Positions 53,484-62,892 of a stretch of DNA of 64,000 nt are shown here, in pieces. The stretch spans positions 737,347 to 801,346 of the forward strand of contig NZ_JAANYN010000002.1 of the NCBI RefSeq assembly GCF_011290685.1, given 5' to 3'. This DNA comes from Cyclobacterium plantarum (GTDB lineage: Bacteria; Bacteroidota; Bacteroidia; Cytophagales; Cyclobacteriaceae). The translations under genes were made by a program, and so were the position numbers. The first letter of the stretch is position 1. Each line of letters begins with the position of its first letter. The notes under the pieces are model-generated. The model was not told the DNA's origin and ran no database searches. It saw only the letters and a program-made list of their open reading frames with translations.

Positions 53484-54281
53484 TTACCTTACCACCGTCT
53501 CCAGAGTGGCCAGGTAGACCCATTTCTGATCCCTGGAGTTCAAGCCTGCCTCCACTTCTTGTTGTTGCTCTTCGGTGATTTCCATGTCTTCAAATTCCAT
53601 GGAATTAAAAAATTGCAGGTAATCCGAATAAACATTCATGGTCATGTGCGTGGACTTGGCTTCACTTCCTGTTGGTAAGGCGGTCCTTAGAAAGCGCCAA
53701 CTTTCCATCAGGTCGGCATTAATTTTTCTCTGGTGGTGGGGCAAAAAAACTTCTTGTTCTGCTCTTTCGTAATCCTGAAATTTACCTTCTACCGCCTTCA
53801 TCAGGTCAAAGGAAGCAAGAATCCCTGGTTGAAATTCAAAATTATCGGCGGTGCTGGCTACCTGCACCATATAGTTTCTAACTGCCAGGTCCCGCATGTC
53901 CAGTGCATCCCTGATTTTTTGTCTGGCCTCTGCTGCACTCATATTTGGGAAAGCTTTGATGGCATCGGCTACCAACTGCTCCATATCGTTGCCATTCATC
54001 ATTTTAACAGGATCACTGTAATAGGTTACCGTGACATACTGAAAATTTTCCCCTTCCAGATCTGAACCGGATTGCAAGGACCAAAGATCCCATCCATTGA
54101 TGTGTCCTTCTTCTTTGGATACCTTGTGCACATTGGCCAAAAAATCCTTGTATTCCAAATAATCCAGCACCCTGTCTGGCTCAACCTTGATAAATTCAAG
54201 GACCACATACTGCTGTTCCTGTCCGTATAAATTGAAACAGGTGAATAAAGTGATAAACAATACTGTTAGCTGCTTTTTCAT
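53484..54281 (-). CDS. Secreted protein of unknown function
   Basis: The start MKKQLTVLFITLFTCFNLYGQ (54281) gives a signal peptide; the frame extends upstream to 54398 without good sense. The 265-residue product has an N-terminal VVLEFIKVEPDRVLDYLEYKDFLANVHKV and a later FQYVTVTYYSDPVKMMNG, which hint at ferredoxin-like alpha-beta units, and ends KWVYLATLETVVR. I do not recognise a family. It is read from the minus strand after the aldo/keto reductase gene, and a terminator hairpin separates them, so it is probably independent. Confidence 0.75.
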   Translation of the reverse strand: MKKQLTVLFITLFTCFNLYGQEQQYVVLEFIKVEPDRVLDYLEYKDFLANVHKVSKEEGHINGWDLWSLQSGSDLEGENFQYVTVTYYSDPVKMMNGNDMEQLVADAIKAFPNMSAAEARQKIRDALDMRDLAVRNYMVQVASTADNFEFQPGILASFDLMKAVEGKFQDYERAEQEVFLPHHQRKINADLMESWRFLRTALPTGSEAKSTHMTMNVYSDYLQFFNSMEFEDMEITEEQQQEVEAGLNSRDQKWVYLATLETVVR

Positions 54282-54374
54282 GACTTTGGTTATTTGGGTA
54301 CAAAACCAATATACAAAGTTTAAAACAAAATAAATACCGTTAATCAGTTTTTTTTGCCAACAAGAATATTTGTA

Positions 54375-54419
54375 TTGTAAAAATAAAACCCTGTACAATT
54401 ACAATCATTGTACAGGGTA
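54375..54419 (-). terminator. Terminator after the aldo/keto reductase gene
   Basis: ACCCTGTACAA pairs with TTGTACAGGGT over 11 bp (54388-54419), and on the minus strand it is followed by TTTTATTTTT (54387-54378). It lies 25 bases past the reductase stop. Confidence 0.85.
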
Positions 54420-54443
54420 AATAAACCGGGATACTTTTTACTA

Positions 54444-55460
54444 TTATTTTAATATTTGTTCGATTTCTCCAATTTCGGAATCTGAAAAATCTAACTTGTT
54501 CAAACTTTCTACATTATCCCTAAGCTGCTCCGGTTTACTTACGCCCACCAAAACAGAAGTGATCCGCTGGTCTTTCAATAGCCAGGCGATGGCCATTTGG
54601 GCCAGACTTTGACCCCTGTCCCTGGCCAGGCCATTCAGTTTCTCCACTTTGGCCAGCAATTCCGGAGTGATTTTTTCGGTATTCAGGTACCTGCCATCTT
54701 TAACCGCTCTTGAATCTTCAGGAAAACCATTCAGGTATTTATTGGTCAATAGGCCCTGCTCCAACGGGGAAAAGGCAATGGCCCCTATTCCTTCTGATTC
54801 CAGGGTATCCAACAGTCCATCCTCTACCCACCGGTCCATCATGCTATAGCGGGGTTGGTGAATCAAAAAAGGCGTTCCCAGTTCTTTTAATATCCGGGAC
54901 GCCCTGGCCGTATCTTCAGCATTGTATTGGGAAATGCCCACGTAGAGTGCCTTACCCTGCCTGACCATCAGGTCCAGTGCCCCCATGGTTTCTTCCAAAG
55001 GTGTTTCGGGATCCGGCCGGTGATGATAAAAGATATCCACATAGTCCAAACCCATCCTTTTCAGGCTTTGATCCAGACTGGCCATCAGGTATTTTTTGGA
55101 ACCGAAGTTGCCATAAGGTCCCGGCCACATGTCCCAGCCGGCTTTAGAGGAAATGATCAACTCATCTCTCAGGGATTTAAAGTCCTTCTCAAAAATCCTC
55201 CCAAAATTTTCTTCAGCAGATCCATAGGGTGGTCCATAGTTATTGGCCAGATCAAAGTGGGTAATACCCAGGTCAAAGGCGGTTCTCAGTATATTACGCC
55301 CATTCTTAAAATCATCGCTGTGACCGAAATTGTGCCATAAGCCCAAAGAAATCAGGGGCAAATCCAAACCACTTTTCCCACATCTTCTGAATTTCATCGA
55401 TGAATACCTGCCGGGATCTGCTTGATACGGCAACAATGGGTCCTGATCGTTTATTTTCAT
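54444..55460 (-). CDS. Aldo/keto reductase (YghZ/L-glyceraldehyde 3-phosphate reductase type)
   Basis: The 338-residue protein has the AKR TIM-barrel with catalytic Asp and Tyr in THFDLANNYGPPYGSAEENFG, the Lys in IISSKAGWDMWPGPYG and the His in DIFYHHRPDPETPLEETMGALD. NADPH-binding KLNGLARDRGQSLAQMAIAWLL and TSVLVGVSKPEQLRDN follow. The N-terminal Y-x-x-x-P-G-R-Y-S and the overall form match AKR14A (YghZ), which reduces L-glyceraldehyde 3-phosphate and methylglyoxal in E. coli. It is a single gene with a terminator behind it. Confidence 0.94.
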   Translation of the reverse strand: MKINDQDPLLPYQADPGRYSSMKFRRCGKSGLDLPLISLGLWHNFGHSDDFKNGRNILRTAFDLGITHFDLANNYGPPYGSAEENFGRIFEKDFKSLRDELIISSKAGWDMWPGPYGNFGSKKYLMASLDQSLKRMGLDYVDIFYHHRPDPETPLEETMGALDLMVRQGKALYVGISQYNAEDTARASRILKELGTPFLIHQPRYSMMDRWVEDGLLDTLESEGIGAIAFSPLEQGLLTNKYLNGFPEDSRAVKDGRYLNTEKITPELLAKVEKLNGLARDRGQSLAQMAIAWLLKDQRITSVLVGVSKPEQLRDNVESLNKLDFSDSEIGEIEQILK

Positions 55461-55516
55461 AGGTTTCTATTGGTTATTTGAAATTAAAGGTACACTTTAT
55501 TACCTGTAAAGGAAAT

Positions 55517-56884
55517 TCAACCAGAGCTTAAATGAATGATATGATCCGTTGAAAATTTACCAATAAAAGATTGTAGTAATAGCCGGGTCTCAGCCACCCT
55601 TTTAACAGGCTTAAGGCAATCTACCACTTCCTGAACATGGTTGTAATCCAAGGCCAGGTCTACATAGCCGAATGCTGCCAGGAAACCTTCTTCAAATAAC
55701 AACACGGCTTCTTCCTCCGCACTCCTTCCTTTGTCCTTGATCAAAAACCGCTCTCCCTCTTTGAAAGCATTGCCAAAAACCTTTTCAGCCCTTTGGTTAT
55801 ATGCCTCAGAGGGCTCTTTTCCACAGCAGGCGCCCTTGCATTTGCCAAATTGATAATCGTAACACGCTCCGGCGGTTTTCTGTATGCCGCTTAGCTTTGG
55901 GCAAAGATCAAAAGCTTCAATCTTATCTGACAGGTTCTTCCAGGCTTCTGCATGACTGGAAAAGGACATCAATGGTTTTACTCCGGAGACAATCTTATTG
56001 ATCTGAAACCGTTTGAAGCCATCCTGATCCAAATATGCATATATTCCCCAGGAAACGGACCTCACCTTAAGAGAGCGGTTGTATTTGGGCCACAGCCTCT
56101 TGATTTCCATCGCCTCCAATAGCAGCGCCAGCAACTCACTTCCGGTTAATTCATAACTGACATCAAAAATTTCGGTTTTCAGGTTTATTTTAGATTTTCC
56201 TGTAAAATGACCCATAAACCTGCTCTTGATATTGATGGCCTTGCCCACATAAATCACCCTGCCATTTTTATCATGAAAATAATAAACACCCGTGGCTTGT
56301 GGCAATTGTTCGTATTGCTCACTACTGATATTTGGCGGTAAAGTAAGCGACTTGTTCCTGCCCTTTACCGATTGGCTGATCTCATGCTGCTGGTCTGCCT
56401 GAAGCAGCTGCCCAAAAAGAATGGCGGTGGCCCATGCATCCCCCAGTGCCCGGTGTCGGTCATTGACCTGAATGCCCCTTGATTCACAAAGCCTTCCCAG
56501 GCTGTAACTTTTTAATCCGGGAAAAATCTTCCGGCTAAGCCTGACGGTACACAGGCGTTTTGGTTTAAACACCTTATTGACCTGCTCAAATTCCCGTTTG
56601 ACAAAATTAAAATCGAAGGACACATTGTGGGCGACAAAAATTTTTCCTTCCAGCAATTCGAGCAACTCATCCGCTATTTGCGCAAAAGTGGGTGCTCCTT
56701 CCAGCATCCCGGAGTCGATACCCGTCAACCCGGTAATAAATCCCGGAACAGCCCTACCAGGATTCAGCAACTTTTCATAATGCCCGGTTATCTTTTGGCC
56801 ATCATGAAAAACTACAGCAATTTCTATGATTCTGTTGCTGGCGGAAAACCCACCTGTAGTTTCAATATCAACGATGGCATACAT
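55517..56884 (-). CDS. DEDDh exonuclease fused to GIY-YIG nuclease domain
   Basis: The 455-residue protein has an N-terminal DnaQ-like exonuclease (YAIVDIETTGGFSASNRIIEIAVV, FVAHNVSFDFNFVKREF, DRHRALGDAWA: Asp-Glu-Asp-His-Asp) to about residue 165. A GIY-YIG nuclease domain starts near residue 190 (QATGVYYFHDKNGRVIYVGKAINIKSR), followed by a UvrC-like stretch with Cys residues (LCPKLSGIQKTAGACYDYQFGKCKGACCGKEP). This fused architecture is known in Bacteroidota and Actinobacteria (like the epsilon-UvrC homologs). It likely trims or cuts damaged DNA. It is the only gene in its unit, with 400 bases of repeats to the next gene. Confidence 0.92.
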   Translation of the reverse strand: MYAIVDIETTGGFSASNRIIEIAVVFHDGQKITGHYEKLLNPGRAVPGFITGLTGIDSGMLEGAPTFAQIADELLELLEGKIFVAHNVSFDFNFVKREFEQVNKVFKPKRLCTVRLSRKIFPGLKSYSLGRLCESRGIQVNDRHRALGDAWATAILFGQLLQADQQHEISQSVKGRNKSLTLPPNISSEQYEQLPQATGVYYFHDKNGRVIYVGKAINIKSRFMGHFTGKSKINLKTEIFDVSYELTGSELLALLLEAMEIKRLWPKYNRSLKVRSVSWGIYAYLDQDGFKRFQINKIVSGVKPLMSFSSHAEAWKNLSDKIEAFDLCPKLSGIQKTAGACYDYQFGKCKGACCGKEPSEAYNQRAEKVFGNAFKEGERFLIKDKGRSAEEEAVLLFEEGFLAAFGYVDLALDYNHVQEVVDCLKPVKRVAETRLLLQSFIGKFSTDHIIHLSSG

Positions 56885-57300
56885 ATTTTAGGAACTAAAT
56901 AAAGGGATTGGCCGGGAAAATCAAAATGGAAAGTTTTAATTTCTTTCTTGAATTACTTCCTGCAAATGCTTAATATTACTTGATAACCACAAACTTATCA
57001 GGTATTGTCGATAATCAGCTGTTTGTTGAAATTTAACAAGTGAAATCCAGATGGTCTTTATCCATAAGGATCAATAGATTATAATCCTTAAAATCCGCAA
57101 ACCTGTCAGGTTTATGGTATTCAACCAACAATAAAATTCGAGAGGAAGAAACCTGACAGGTTTTGACCCCTATTAATCAGGTGATTAAAGTGTTAGGTTG
57201 CGGATTATAGGTTTTAACTTTTAGTTTTTGGTTTGAAATTTGCTTGTTGTTTCGAACCCTCAAGCCTGTTAGTTAAACCAGCCCTTAATAAATTAATCTG
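56885..57300. other. Repeat-rich intergenic region
   Basis: No gene seen. It contains the TAAGGAT/ATCCTTA hairpin at 57065-57090 and the two palindromes listed separately. Confidence 0.5.
57099..57163. repeat. Two AAACCTGnCAGGTTT palindromes
   Basis: AAACCTG-T-CAGGTTT lies at 57099-57113 and AAACCTG-A-CAGGTTT at 57149-57163, about 35 bases apart. Their centre base differs, so they are independent copies of one short dispersed palindrome. Confidence 0.7.
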
Positions 57301-57837
57301 ATGAAAGAAAAAGCCGATACCTGGCAAATGGAACTGACCCAATTGACCTGGGAGTTTGAAAAACTACTCAATGATTTTGATTTGACCCGGTTGAACCAAA
57401 AGCCGGACCCTCACCAATGGAGTCCTATGGAAATTATCCATCACCTGGTTTTGGTCAATACTTCCTATTTCCCAACTTTTGATCAGCTTGCCAAAAACAC
57501 CCACCAAAGCCCTATTTTGGGAAAAATCCCTTTTATTGGGAAAAAAATAGGCCAAATGATTTTAGATGCTAACAAAAAACCGCAAAAAATAAAGACATTC
57601 AAGACCTGGGAGCCATCGTCGGGTTCCACTTATAACAATGACCTTTTAGCGGCTTTTTTCAAGCAACAAGATGAACTTTCAGGCTACATTCAGGATCTGG
57701 ATCATTTGCTGGACCAAAACCTCATGATCCGATCCCCGGCCAACGATTGGATCTTTTATTCCCTGGATGATGCTTTTGAAATAATAATAACCCACGAAAA
57801 AAGACACCTGAATCAACTCGAAAAAATCCTGAAATGA
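57301..57837 (+). CDS. DinB-family protein
   Basis: The 178-residue protein forms the four-helix DinB/YfiT fold: MKEKADTWQMELTQLTWEFEKLLNDF, WSPMEIIHHLVLVNTSYF with the first metal His, and EIIITHEKRHLNQLEKIL with two more His. Members bind metals and often act as small-thiol-dependent transferases, such as bacillithiol S-transferases. The gene overlaps the following acetyltransferase gene by 4 bases (ATGA), so they are co-translated. Confidence 0.9.
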   Translation: MKEKADTWQMELTQLTWEFEKLLNDFDLTRLNQKPDPHQWSPMEIIHHLVLVNTSYFPTFDQLAKNTHQSPILGKIPFIGKKIGQMILDANKKPQKIKTFKTWEPSSGSTYNNDLLAAFFKQQDELSGYIQDLDHLLDQNLMIRSPANDWIFYSLDDAFEIIITHEKRHLNQLEKILK

Positions 57838-58409
57838 AATCTGAAAAAGAAAAGATGTTGGCGGGAGAATTATATCTTGCCTCCGATGAAACCCTTACCC
57901 GGGAAAGGCTTCATGCCCGGAGACTTTTGAAAGCCCTGAACGACAGTTTCCCCGATGAAATCCACAAAAGAAAGGAAATCATGGAGGAACTTTTTGGTAA
58001 AATCGGGAAAGATTTCGGTTTAGAGCCGCCTTTCTTCTGTGATTATGGGTACAATATCCGTGTAGGAGATCAGGTTTTTTTTAATTTCAATTGTGTGATA
58101 CTGGATGTTACTCCTGTCAGCATAGGAGATCGTTGTCTGTTTGGCCCTAATGTCCATATTTATGCAGCCACTCATCCCCTGAACGCTGAAGTCCGGGGCA
58201 GCCTGCAGGAATTTGGGCAACCTGTCAAAATAGGAGACGACGTTTGGGTAGGAGGCGGTGCGATCATTTGTCCCGGAGTAAGCATAGGAGATCGCAGCAT
58301 TATTGCAGCAGGGGCAGTGGTGACAAAAAGTATCCCTTCAGATGTGCTGGCGGGAGGAAACCCCGCCAGAATTATCAAATCCCTGGAAGAAGGCCCGAAG
58401 TTGGCCTAA
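57834..58409 (+). CDS. Maltose/nodulation-type sugar O-acetyltransferase
   Basis: The 191-residue protein has an N-terminal Maa domain (KEKMLAGELYLASDETLTRERLHARRLL) and a left-handed beta-helix with hexapeptide repeats (VSIGDRCLFGPNVHIYAATHPL, VKIGDDVWVGGGAIICPGVSIGDRSIIAAGAVVTK). The catalytic histidine lies in AATHPL. Enzymes of this group acetylate maltose, galactosides or other sugars with acetyl-CoA. It ends next to the convergent FadD stop, with no intervening base. Confidence 0.94.
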   Translation: MKSEKEKMLAGELYLASDETLTRERLHARRLLKALNDSFPDEIHKRKEIMEELFGKIGKDFGLEPPFFCDYGYNIRVGDQVFFNFNCVILDVTPVSIGDRCLFGPNVHIYAATHPLNAEVRGSLQEFGQPVKIGDDVWVGGGAIICPGVSIGDRSIIAAGAVVTKSIPSDVLAGGNPARIIKSLEEGPKLA

Positions 58410-60086
58410 TCAGTGGTTTTTTTCATGGTTCTCGCGGATTACCCGCCTGAGAATCTTACCTACGTTGGATTTGGGAAGTTCATCGACGAAATAAATTTCC
58501 TTGGGCACCTTATAGCTGGTCAGGTTTTCCCTGCTGAAAGCTATCAGTTCTTCTGCAGTCAATGGAGCATCATTTTTAACCACATAGGCCACTACTTTTT
58601 CTGTAGATTTCTCATCGGGCAGGCCGATCACGCCTACCTCATTGACAGCATCGTGCGCAGCCAGGGCATCCTCTACTTCATTGGGGTAAACGTTGAAACC
58701 GGAGACCAGTATCATTTCCTTTTTCCGGTCAACTATCTGTAAAAAGCCATCCTCATCCTGTACGGCAATGTCTCCGGTTTTGAACCATTCCCCGTAAAAA
58801 GCATCCTTTGTCTCTTCGGGCCGCTGCCAATAACCAGGCATGACCTGCGGACCCTTGACACATAATTCACCCCTTTCACCCAAGGGCAATGATTTTCCTT
58901 CATCGTCCACAATCTTGACCTCTGTATTGGGTAAGGGTACACCTATGGTACCTAACCTTTCTGTGCCATCTATGGGATTACAGGAAACAACAGGGGAAGT
59001 CTCTGTCAGACCATAACCTTCGGCCAATGGCGTACCGGTAACTTGCTCCCAGCGCCTGGCAACCGATTTTTGTACGGCCATCCCCCCACCGACGGCAATC
59101 TTGAGGGAGCTAAAGTCCAATGCCCGGAAAGAAGCCTGATTGAGCAAACCGTTAAATAGCGTGTTTACACCGGTAAAGACACTGAAAGGATGTTTTTTAA
59201 GTTCCTTACAAAATGCCGGCATATCCCGGGGATTAGTGATCAACACATTGTGTGCACCAATTTTCATCATGGCCAGACAGTTGACTGTCAAAGCAAAAAT
59301 ATGGTATAGAGGCAAGGCGGTGATAACGGTTTCCTCCCGCTCTTTGAGTTTGGGTTTCATCCAGGCAGAAATCTGTTGCATGTTGGCCACTATATTACCG
59401 TGACTCAACATGGCTCCCTTTGAAACACCAGTTGTCCCACCTGTATATTGCAAAAAGGCCAGATCTTCCGATTTTAAAGTCGGTTTTTCGAGGGTCTTAT
59501 TTTCTCCGGCGGCAAGCGCTTTGTTGAAGGTCCAGGCTCCGGGCAAGGAATAGGCCGGCACCATTTTCTTGATGTATTTGACCACCAGATTGACGATAGT
59601 CCCTTTTAGCCCTCCAAGGAGGTCTCCAATTTCAGTGGTGACGATATGCTTAATCCCCAGTTCCCCGCTGATTTTTTCCAGGTTATGGGCAAAATTTGCC
59701 AGAATGACGACCGTTTTGACACCGGCATCCGAATACTGGTGTTTCATCTCAGAAGAAGTATACAAGGGGTTGGTATTTACCACAATCAGCCCCGCCCTTA
59801 AAGCGCCAAACATGGCTACCGGATACTGCAGCAAATTGGGCATCTGAATCCCGATCCGATCCCCCTTTTCCATATGCAGTTCTTTTTGGAAAAAAGTCGC
59901 AAAATGCCTGGACAGCTCATCGAGCTCATTGAATGACATGGTCTTACCCATACATTCATAAGCTACCGCATCCCCATATTTCTGGATGCTTTCTTCAAAC
60001 AAATCCACCACGCAACTGAATTCATCGGGATCTATGGTAGTGGGAACAGCTTTTGGGTAAAATTTAAACCATGGAAAGTCCTGCAT
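58410..60086 (-). CDS. fadD: Long-chain fatty acid-CoA ligase
   Basis: The 558-residue protein has the ANL-superfamily motifs: FLQYTGGTTGVSKGAMLSHGNI (phosphate-binding), the adenine-binding EGYGLTETSPVV, the hinge TGDIAVQDEDGFLQIVDRKKEMI, and a C-terminal lysine in KVPKEIYFVDELPKSNVGKILRRV. This matches FadD, which activates long-chain fatty acids with ATP and CoA for beta-oxidation or phospholipid synthesis. The start MQDFPWFKFYPKAVPTTI fits known FadD N-termini. A single-gene unit; its 3' end abuts the acetyltransferase gene. Confidence 0.95.
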   Translation of the reverse strand: MQDFPWFKFYPKAVPTTIDPDEFSCVVDLFEESIQKYGDAVAYECMGKTMSFNELDELSRHFATFFQKELHMEKGDRIGIQMPNLLQYPVAMFGALRAGLIVVNTNPLYTSSEMKHQYSDAGVKTVVILANFAHNLEKISGELGIKHIVTTEIGDLLGGLKGTIVNLVVKYIKKMVPAYSLPGAWTFNKALAAGENKTLEKPTLKSEDLAFLQYTGGTTGVSKGAMLSHGNIVANMQQISAWMKPKLKEREETVITALPLYHIFALTVNCLAMMKIGAHNVLITNPRDMPAFCKELKKHPFSVFTGVNTLFNGLLNQASFRALDFSSLKIAVGGGMAVQKSVARRWEQVTGTPLAEGYGLTETSPVVSCNPIDGTERLGTIGVPLPNTEVKIVDDEGKSLPLGERGELCVKGPQVMPGYWQRPEETKDAFYGEWFKTGDIAVQDEDGFLQIVDRKKEMILVSGFNVYPNEVEDALAAHDAVNEVGVIGLPDEKSTEKVVAYVVKNDAPLTAEELIAFSRENLTSYKVPKEIYFVDELPKSNVGKILRRVIRENHEKNH

Positions 60087-60381
60087 ATCTGTTTTTTTGA
60101 GGTTATTGAAATGGGCAATGGTACTAAGATATCCAATGTAATGCTTTTTTTAAAAAGATATTTCCAATAATATTGTTTTCCGGCCGATTTAAAGAAAATC
60201 TTTTCCTCCAGGTATAAGTCAAGGACTATGTTATTAACATGTTGGTTACTATACGATTTGTTTCCGTTCGTTTTAATTGAATATGCGTGCTAAATACAGT
60301 CCCGAGATGTTTAAATTCAGTTTATGATGCTAATCATCCAAAGATTTAAGGTAGCTATTTTCACCATATAATTGAACGCTT
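60087..60381. other. Divergent intergenic region
   Basis: No gene. It separates fadD and the DUF4230 gene, which are transcribed away from each other, so it must hold both promoters; none matches the full consensus. Confidence 0.45.
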
Positions 60382-60996
60382 ATGTACAGGTTTCTGGCCG
60401 GAGTTGTTACGGCAATATTGTTGTTCCTTATGGTCTTCTTTTTCCTCCGAAAACAGCAGGAAAAGGAAGAAATACAACTCAACACGGCATTGATTGAGCA
60501 GGAAATCAAGCAGGTGGGTAAGCTTATCGTGACAGAGGGCCATTTCTCCCAGATATTGAGCTATAAAAATACCCGAAGAAATTATTTTGATATTTTTTCC
60601 GCCAATAAAAAAGCCCTGGTGATCGTGAATGCAAAGGTCACCATTGGCTATGATCTCCGCCAGATCCGGACAGAAATTGATCCTGAGGCCCGGCAGGTTC
60701 GGATTACAAGTATACCTGAACCAGAAGTCAATATCTATCCAGACTTGCAGTACTACGATATCAGCCAGGATTATTTCAATAAATTCGATGCAGCGGATTA
60801 CAACAAAATCAAGGGGAGGATCAATACTATTCTGGAGGAAAAAATCAATCAATCTGACCTGAAATCCGATGCCAGGGAACGATTACTTACGGAGTTATCC
60901 AGGATTTATATCCTTACCAAAACCATGGGCTGGAGTTTGCATTTTGAGGAAACCACCATCAATTCTCCCGAGGAGCTGCGGGGTTTGGAGTTTTGA
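60382..60996 (+). CDS. DUF4230 membrane-anchored protein
   Basis: The 204-residue protein starts MYRFLAGVVTAILLFLMVFFFLRKQQE, one N-terminal membrane helix. The extracytoplasmic part contains KQVGKLIVTEGHFSQILSY and NAKVTIGYDLRQIRTEIDPEARQVRITSIPEPEVNIYPDLQYYDIS, the DUF4230 core, which resembles a beta-rich membrane-protein-associated fold. Function is unknown. It is a single gene and precedes the repeat array. Confidence 0.88.
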   Translation: MYRFLAGVVTAILLFLMVFFFLRKQQEKEEIQLNTALIEQEIKQVGKLIVTEGHFSQILSYKNTRRNYFDIFSANKKALVIVNAKVTIGYDLRQIRTEIDPEARQVRITSIPEPEVNIYPDLQYYDISQDYFNKFDAADYNKIKGRINTILEEKINQSDLKSDARERLLTELSRIYILTKTMGWSLHFEETTINSPEELRGLEF

Positions 60997-61040
60997 CCTT
61001 GTACCGGAATACATTGTCATTCCAATTTGTTTACGAAAGC

Positions 61041-61955
61041 AGGATTGCAAATCCTGGTTATCTATATTACACTCCGCTCCGCGGAATTTGTAATTCCGTG
61101 GTTCAGATACAGGGGATTTGCAATCCCCGAAACCCTCTCTGGGTGTAGTTGGCAACTACATCCCAGGTATCCGATTGGTTACGTATAGGAGGCATTTGTA
61201 ATGCCGGAAACCAAAGACCAGCCGAAAAAAAATCGTTCTTTAAAATGCACCGGTTTAGCCATTATAAATGGCTTTTTACCAGTTCTTATCTGTTCATGAC
61301 ACCGAAAATAGCAGGGTGAAGTGGCATACTTCACCCAGTAGCCATTCATTTATCTGTGCTAATCTGAGTAATCTGTGGTGAACTCTCCGCTCCGCAGAAT
61401 TTGTAATTCCGTGGTTCAGATACAGGGGATTTGCAATCCCCGAAACCCTCTCTGGGTGTAGTTGGCAACTACATCCCAGGTATCCGATGCGTTAGGCAAA
61501 CGATGCATTTGCAATGCCGGAAATCAAAGACCGACCGCAACGAAAAGCGCGCTTTTAAAATGCATACGATAAGCCATTACAAATGGCCCTTTGGCGGGTT
61601 TTATTTGTTTATGATTCCGAAAATAACAGGATGAAGTAGCATACTTCACCCAGTACTGATCTTATTATCTGTGTTAATCTGAGTAATCTGTGGTGAACTC
61701 TCTCTGGGTGTGGTTGGCTGTCTCTGGGTGAGTTTGCAACTACATCCCAGCTATCCGATTGGTTACGTATACGAGGCATTTGCAATGCCGGAAACCAAAG
61801 AAAATAGTTCATTAAAACTCACTCGGCTTGCAATTACAAATGGCTTTTTGCCAGTTCTTATCTGTTCATGACACCGAAAATAGCAGGGTGAAGTGGCATA
61901 CTTCACCCAGTAGCCATTCATTTATCTGTGTTAATCTGAGTAATCTGTGGTGCAC
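61041..61955. repeat. Array of palindromic hairpins in about 300-bp tandem units
   Basis: Three copies of a roughly 313-base unit lie in tandem (anchors CTGGGTG at about 61140, 61453 and 61725; the last is shortened). Each unit is a chain of hairpins centred on TTGCAA, TTGTAA or TTGGCAA: CGGAATT/AATTCCG, GGGGATT/AATCCCC, GTAGTT/AACTAC, GGCAT/ATGCC, GCCAT/ATGGC and GGGTGAAGT/ACTTCACCC. Between units the ATCTGAGTAATCTGTGGTG segment repeats. No gene is present. The unit lies between convergent genes, like a non-autonomous repeat or a transcription-stop structure. Confidence 0.88.
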
Positions 61956-61977
61956 TTTTTTAACCAACCTCAGCCCA

Positions 61978-62889
61978 TCACTCCTCCATTCTCTTTACCG
62001 AAATACTCTCTCCCATAACGATACCTATCCCATTCGAGATATTGGAATAAACCTGCACCGGCTGGGCAAAAGGATCACCATCGTTCCACCATTGCAGGCC
62101 GTAGGTAGAATGAAACAGGTAATAATTCCTCGTCACCGCTTTCAGGGTAAATGACACTTCGCCATCCATTTCTTCAGTAAAATAGGAGCCATTGATAAAC
62201 AAATCGATTTTCGCCTCAGCGCCATCAAATAATTTGTCATCAATCAACAACTCCCCATCCGTATTGAAATCTTTTTCATAACTTGGATTTTTAGGCTCTA
62301 GGTAAAGGGGATAATTTTCTTCGTAATATACCAAATTGCCCTCCTGATCGGTGTAAGTATATGTTCTGTAATAGTGCGCTGAAATTTCATAGTAGTTTTC
62401 CCCTGCAGGATCATCAAAAATCAATTGAATATCATCTCTTGAGGACCAGGAATCCACCTGTACCTGACCTTGATAAACGAGGTTTTTGATGGGAACGATA
62501 GTCGGAATAATTTCAGTGGCAGTGACCGGCTCATATCCCGCTACCAGCACTTCGATCTTGTATTCATTCCCCTCAGAAATCATGTGGTCAAGACTGATAT
62601 ACTCTCCGGTCGCTTCATCAAAACTGAGCGGGTAAGTTTCCCCCTGATGGATCAGCTTTACCTCAGCATCCCTGATGGGTTCAAACTCCCAATTGTTATC
62701 CAGAATGTGTTTGCTGTAGGTTACCCGCACTTTAGGAAAGGTATTGTTTGCCAGGCTGGAATTAACCGTAACCTGGGGCTTCTCAAACGGAATATCAATA
62801 TCCACCGTGGTCTCACAGGAGGAATAGACAAAAACCACCCCAAGGATCATCAGGAATCGGGAAATATTTAATTTATTTGGAACGGCCAT
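61978..62889 (-). CDS. DUF4249 lipoprotein, partner of the TonB receptor
   Basis: The 303-residue protein has a lipoprotein signal ending VVFVYSSC (cysteine near residue 25), then the DUF4249 core: TTVDIDIPFEKPQVTVNSSLANNTFPKVRVTYSKHI, EVKLIHQGETYPLSFDEATGEYIS and YKIEVLVAGYEPVTATEIIPTI. It starts 3 bases after the receptor stop. DUF4249 lipoproteins are regularly coded next to TonB-dependent receptors in Bacteroidota and may be their surface-exposed partners, by analogy with SusD (inferred). An internal ATG at residue 14 is possible. The stop lies close to the repeat array. Confidence 0.9.
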   Translation of the reverse strand: MAVPNKLNISRFLMILGVVFVYSSCETTVDIDIPFEKPQVTVNSSLANNTFPKVRVTYSKHILDNNWEFEPIRDAEVKLIHQGETYPLSFDEATGEYISLDHMISEGNEYKIEVLVAGYEPVTATEIIPTIVPIKNLVYQGQVQVDSWSSRDDIQLIFDDPAGENYYEISAHYYRTYTYTDQEGNLVYYEENYPLYLEPKNPSYEKDFNTDGELLIDDKLFDGAEAKIDLFINGSYFTEEMDGEVSFTLKAVTRNYYLFHSTYGLQWWNDGDPFAQPVQVYSNISNGIGIVMGESISVKRMEE

Positions 62890-62892
62890 ATA

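Noticed and set aside
61041-61955. CRISPR array
   Set aside because: Repeats are about 313 bases long and made of hairpins, with no short constant repeats separated by uniform unique spacers, and no cas genes.
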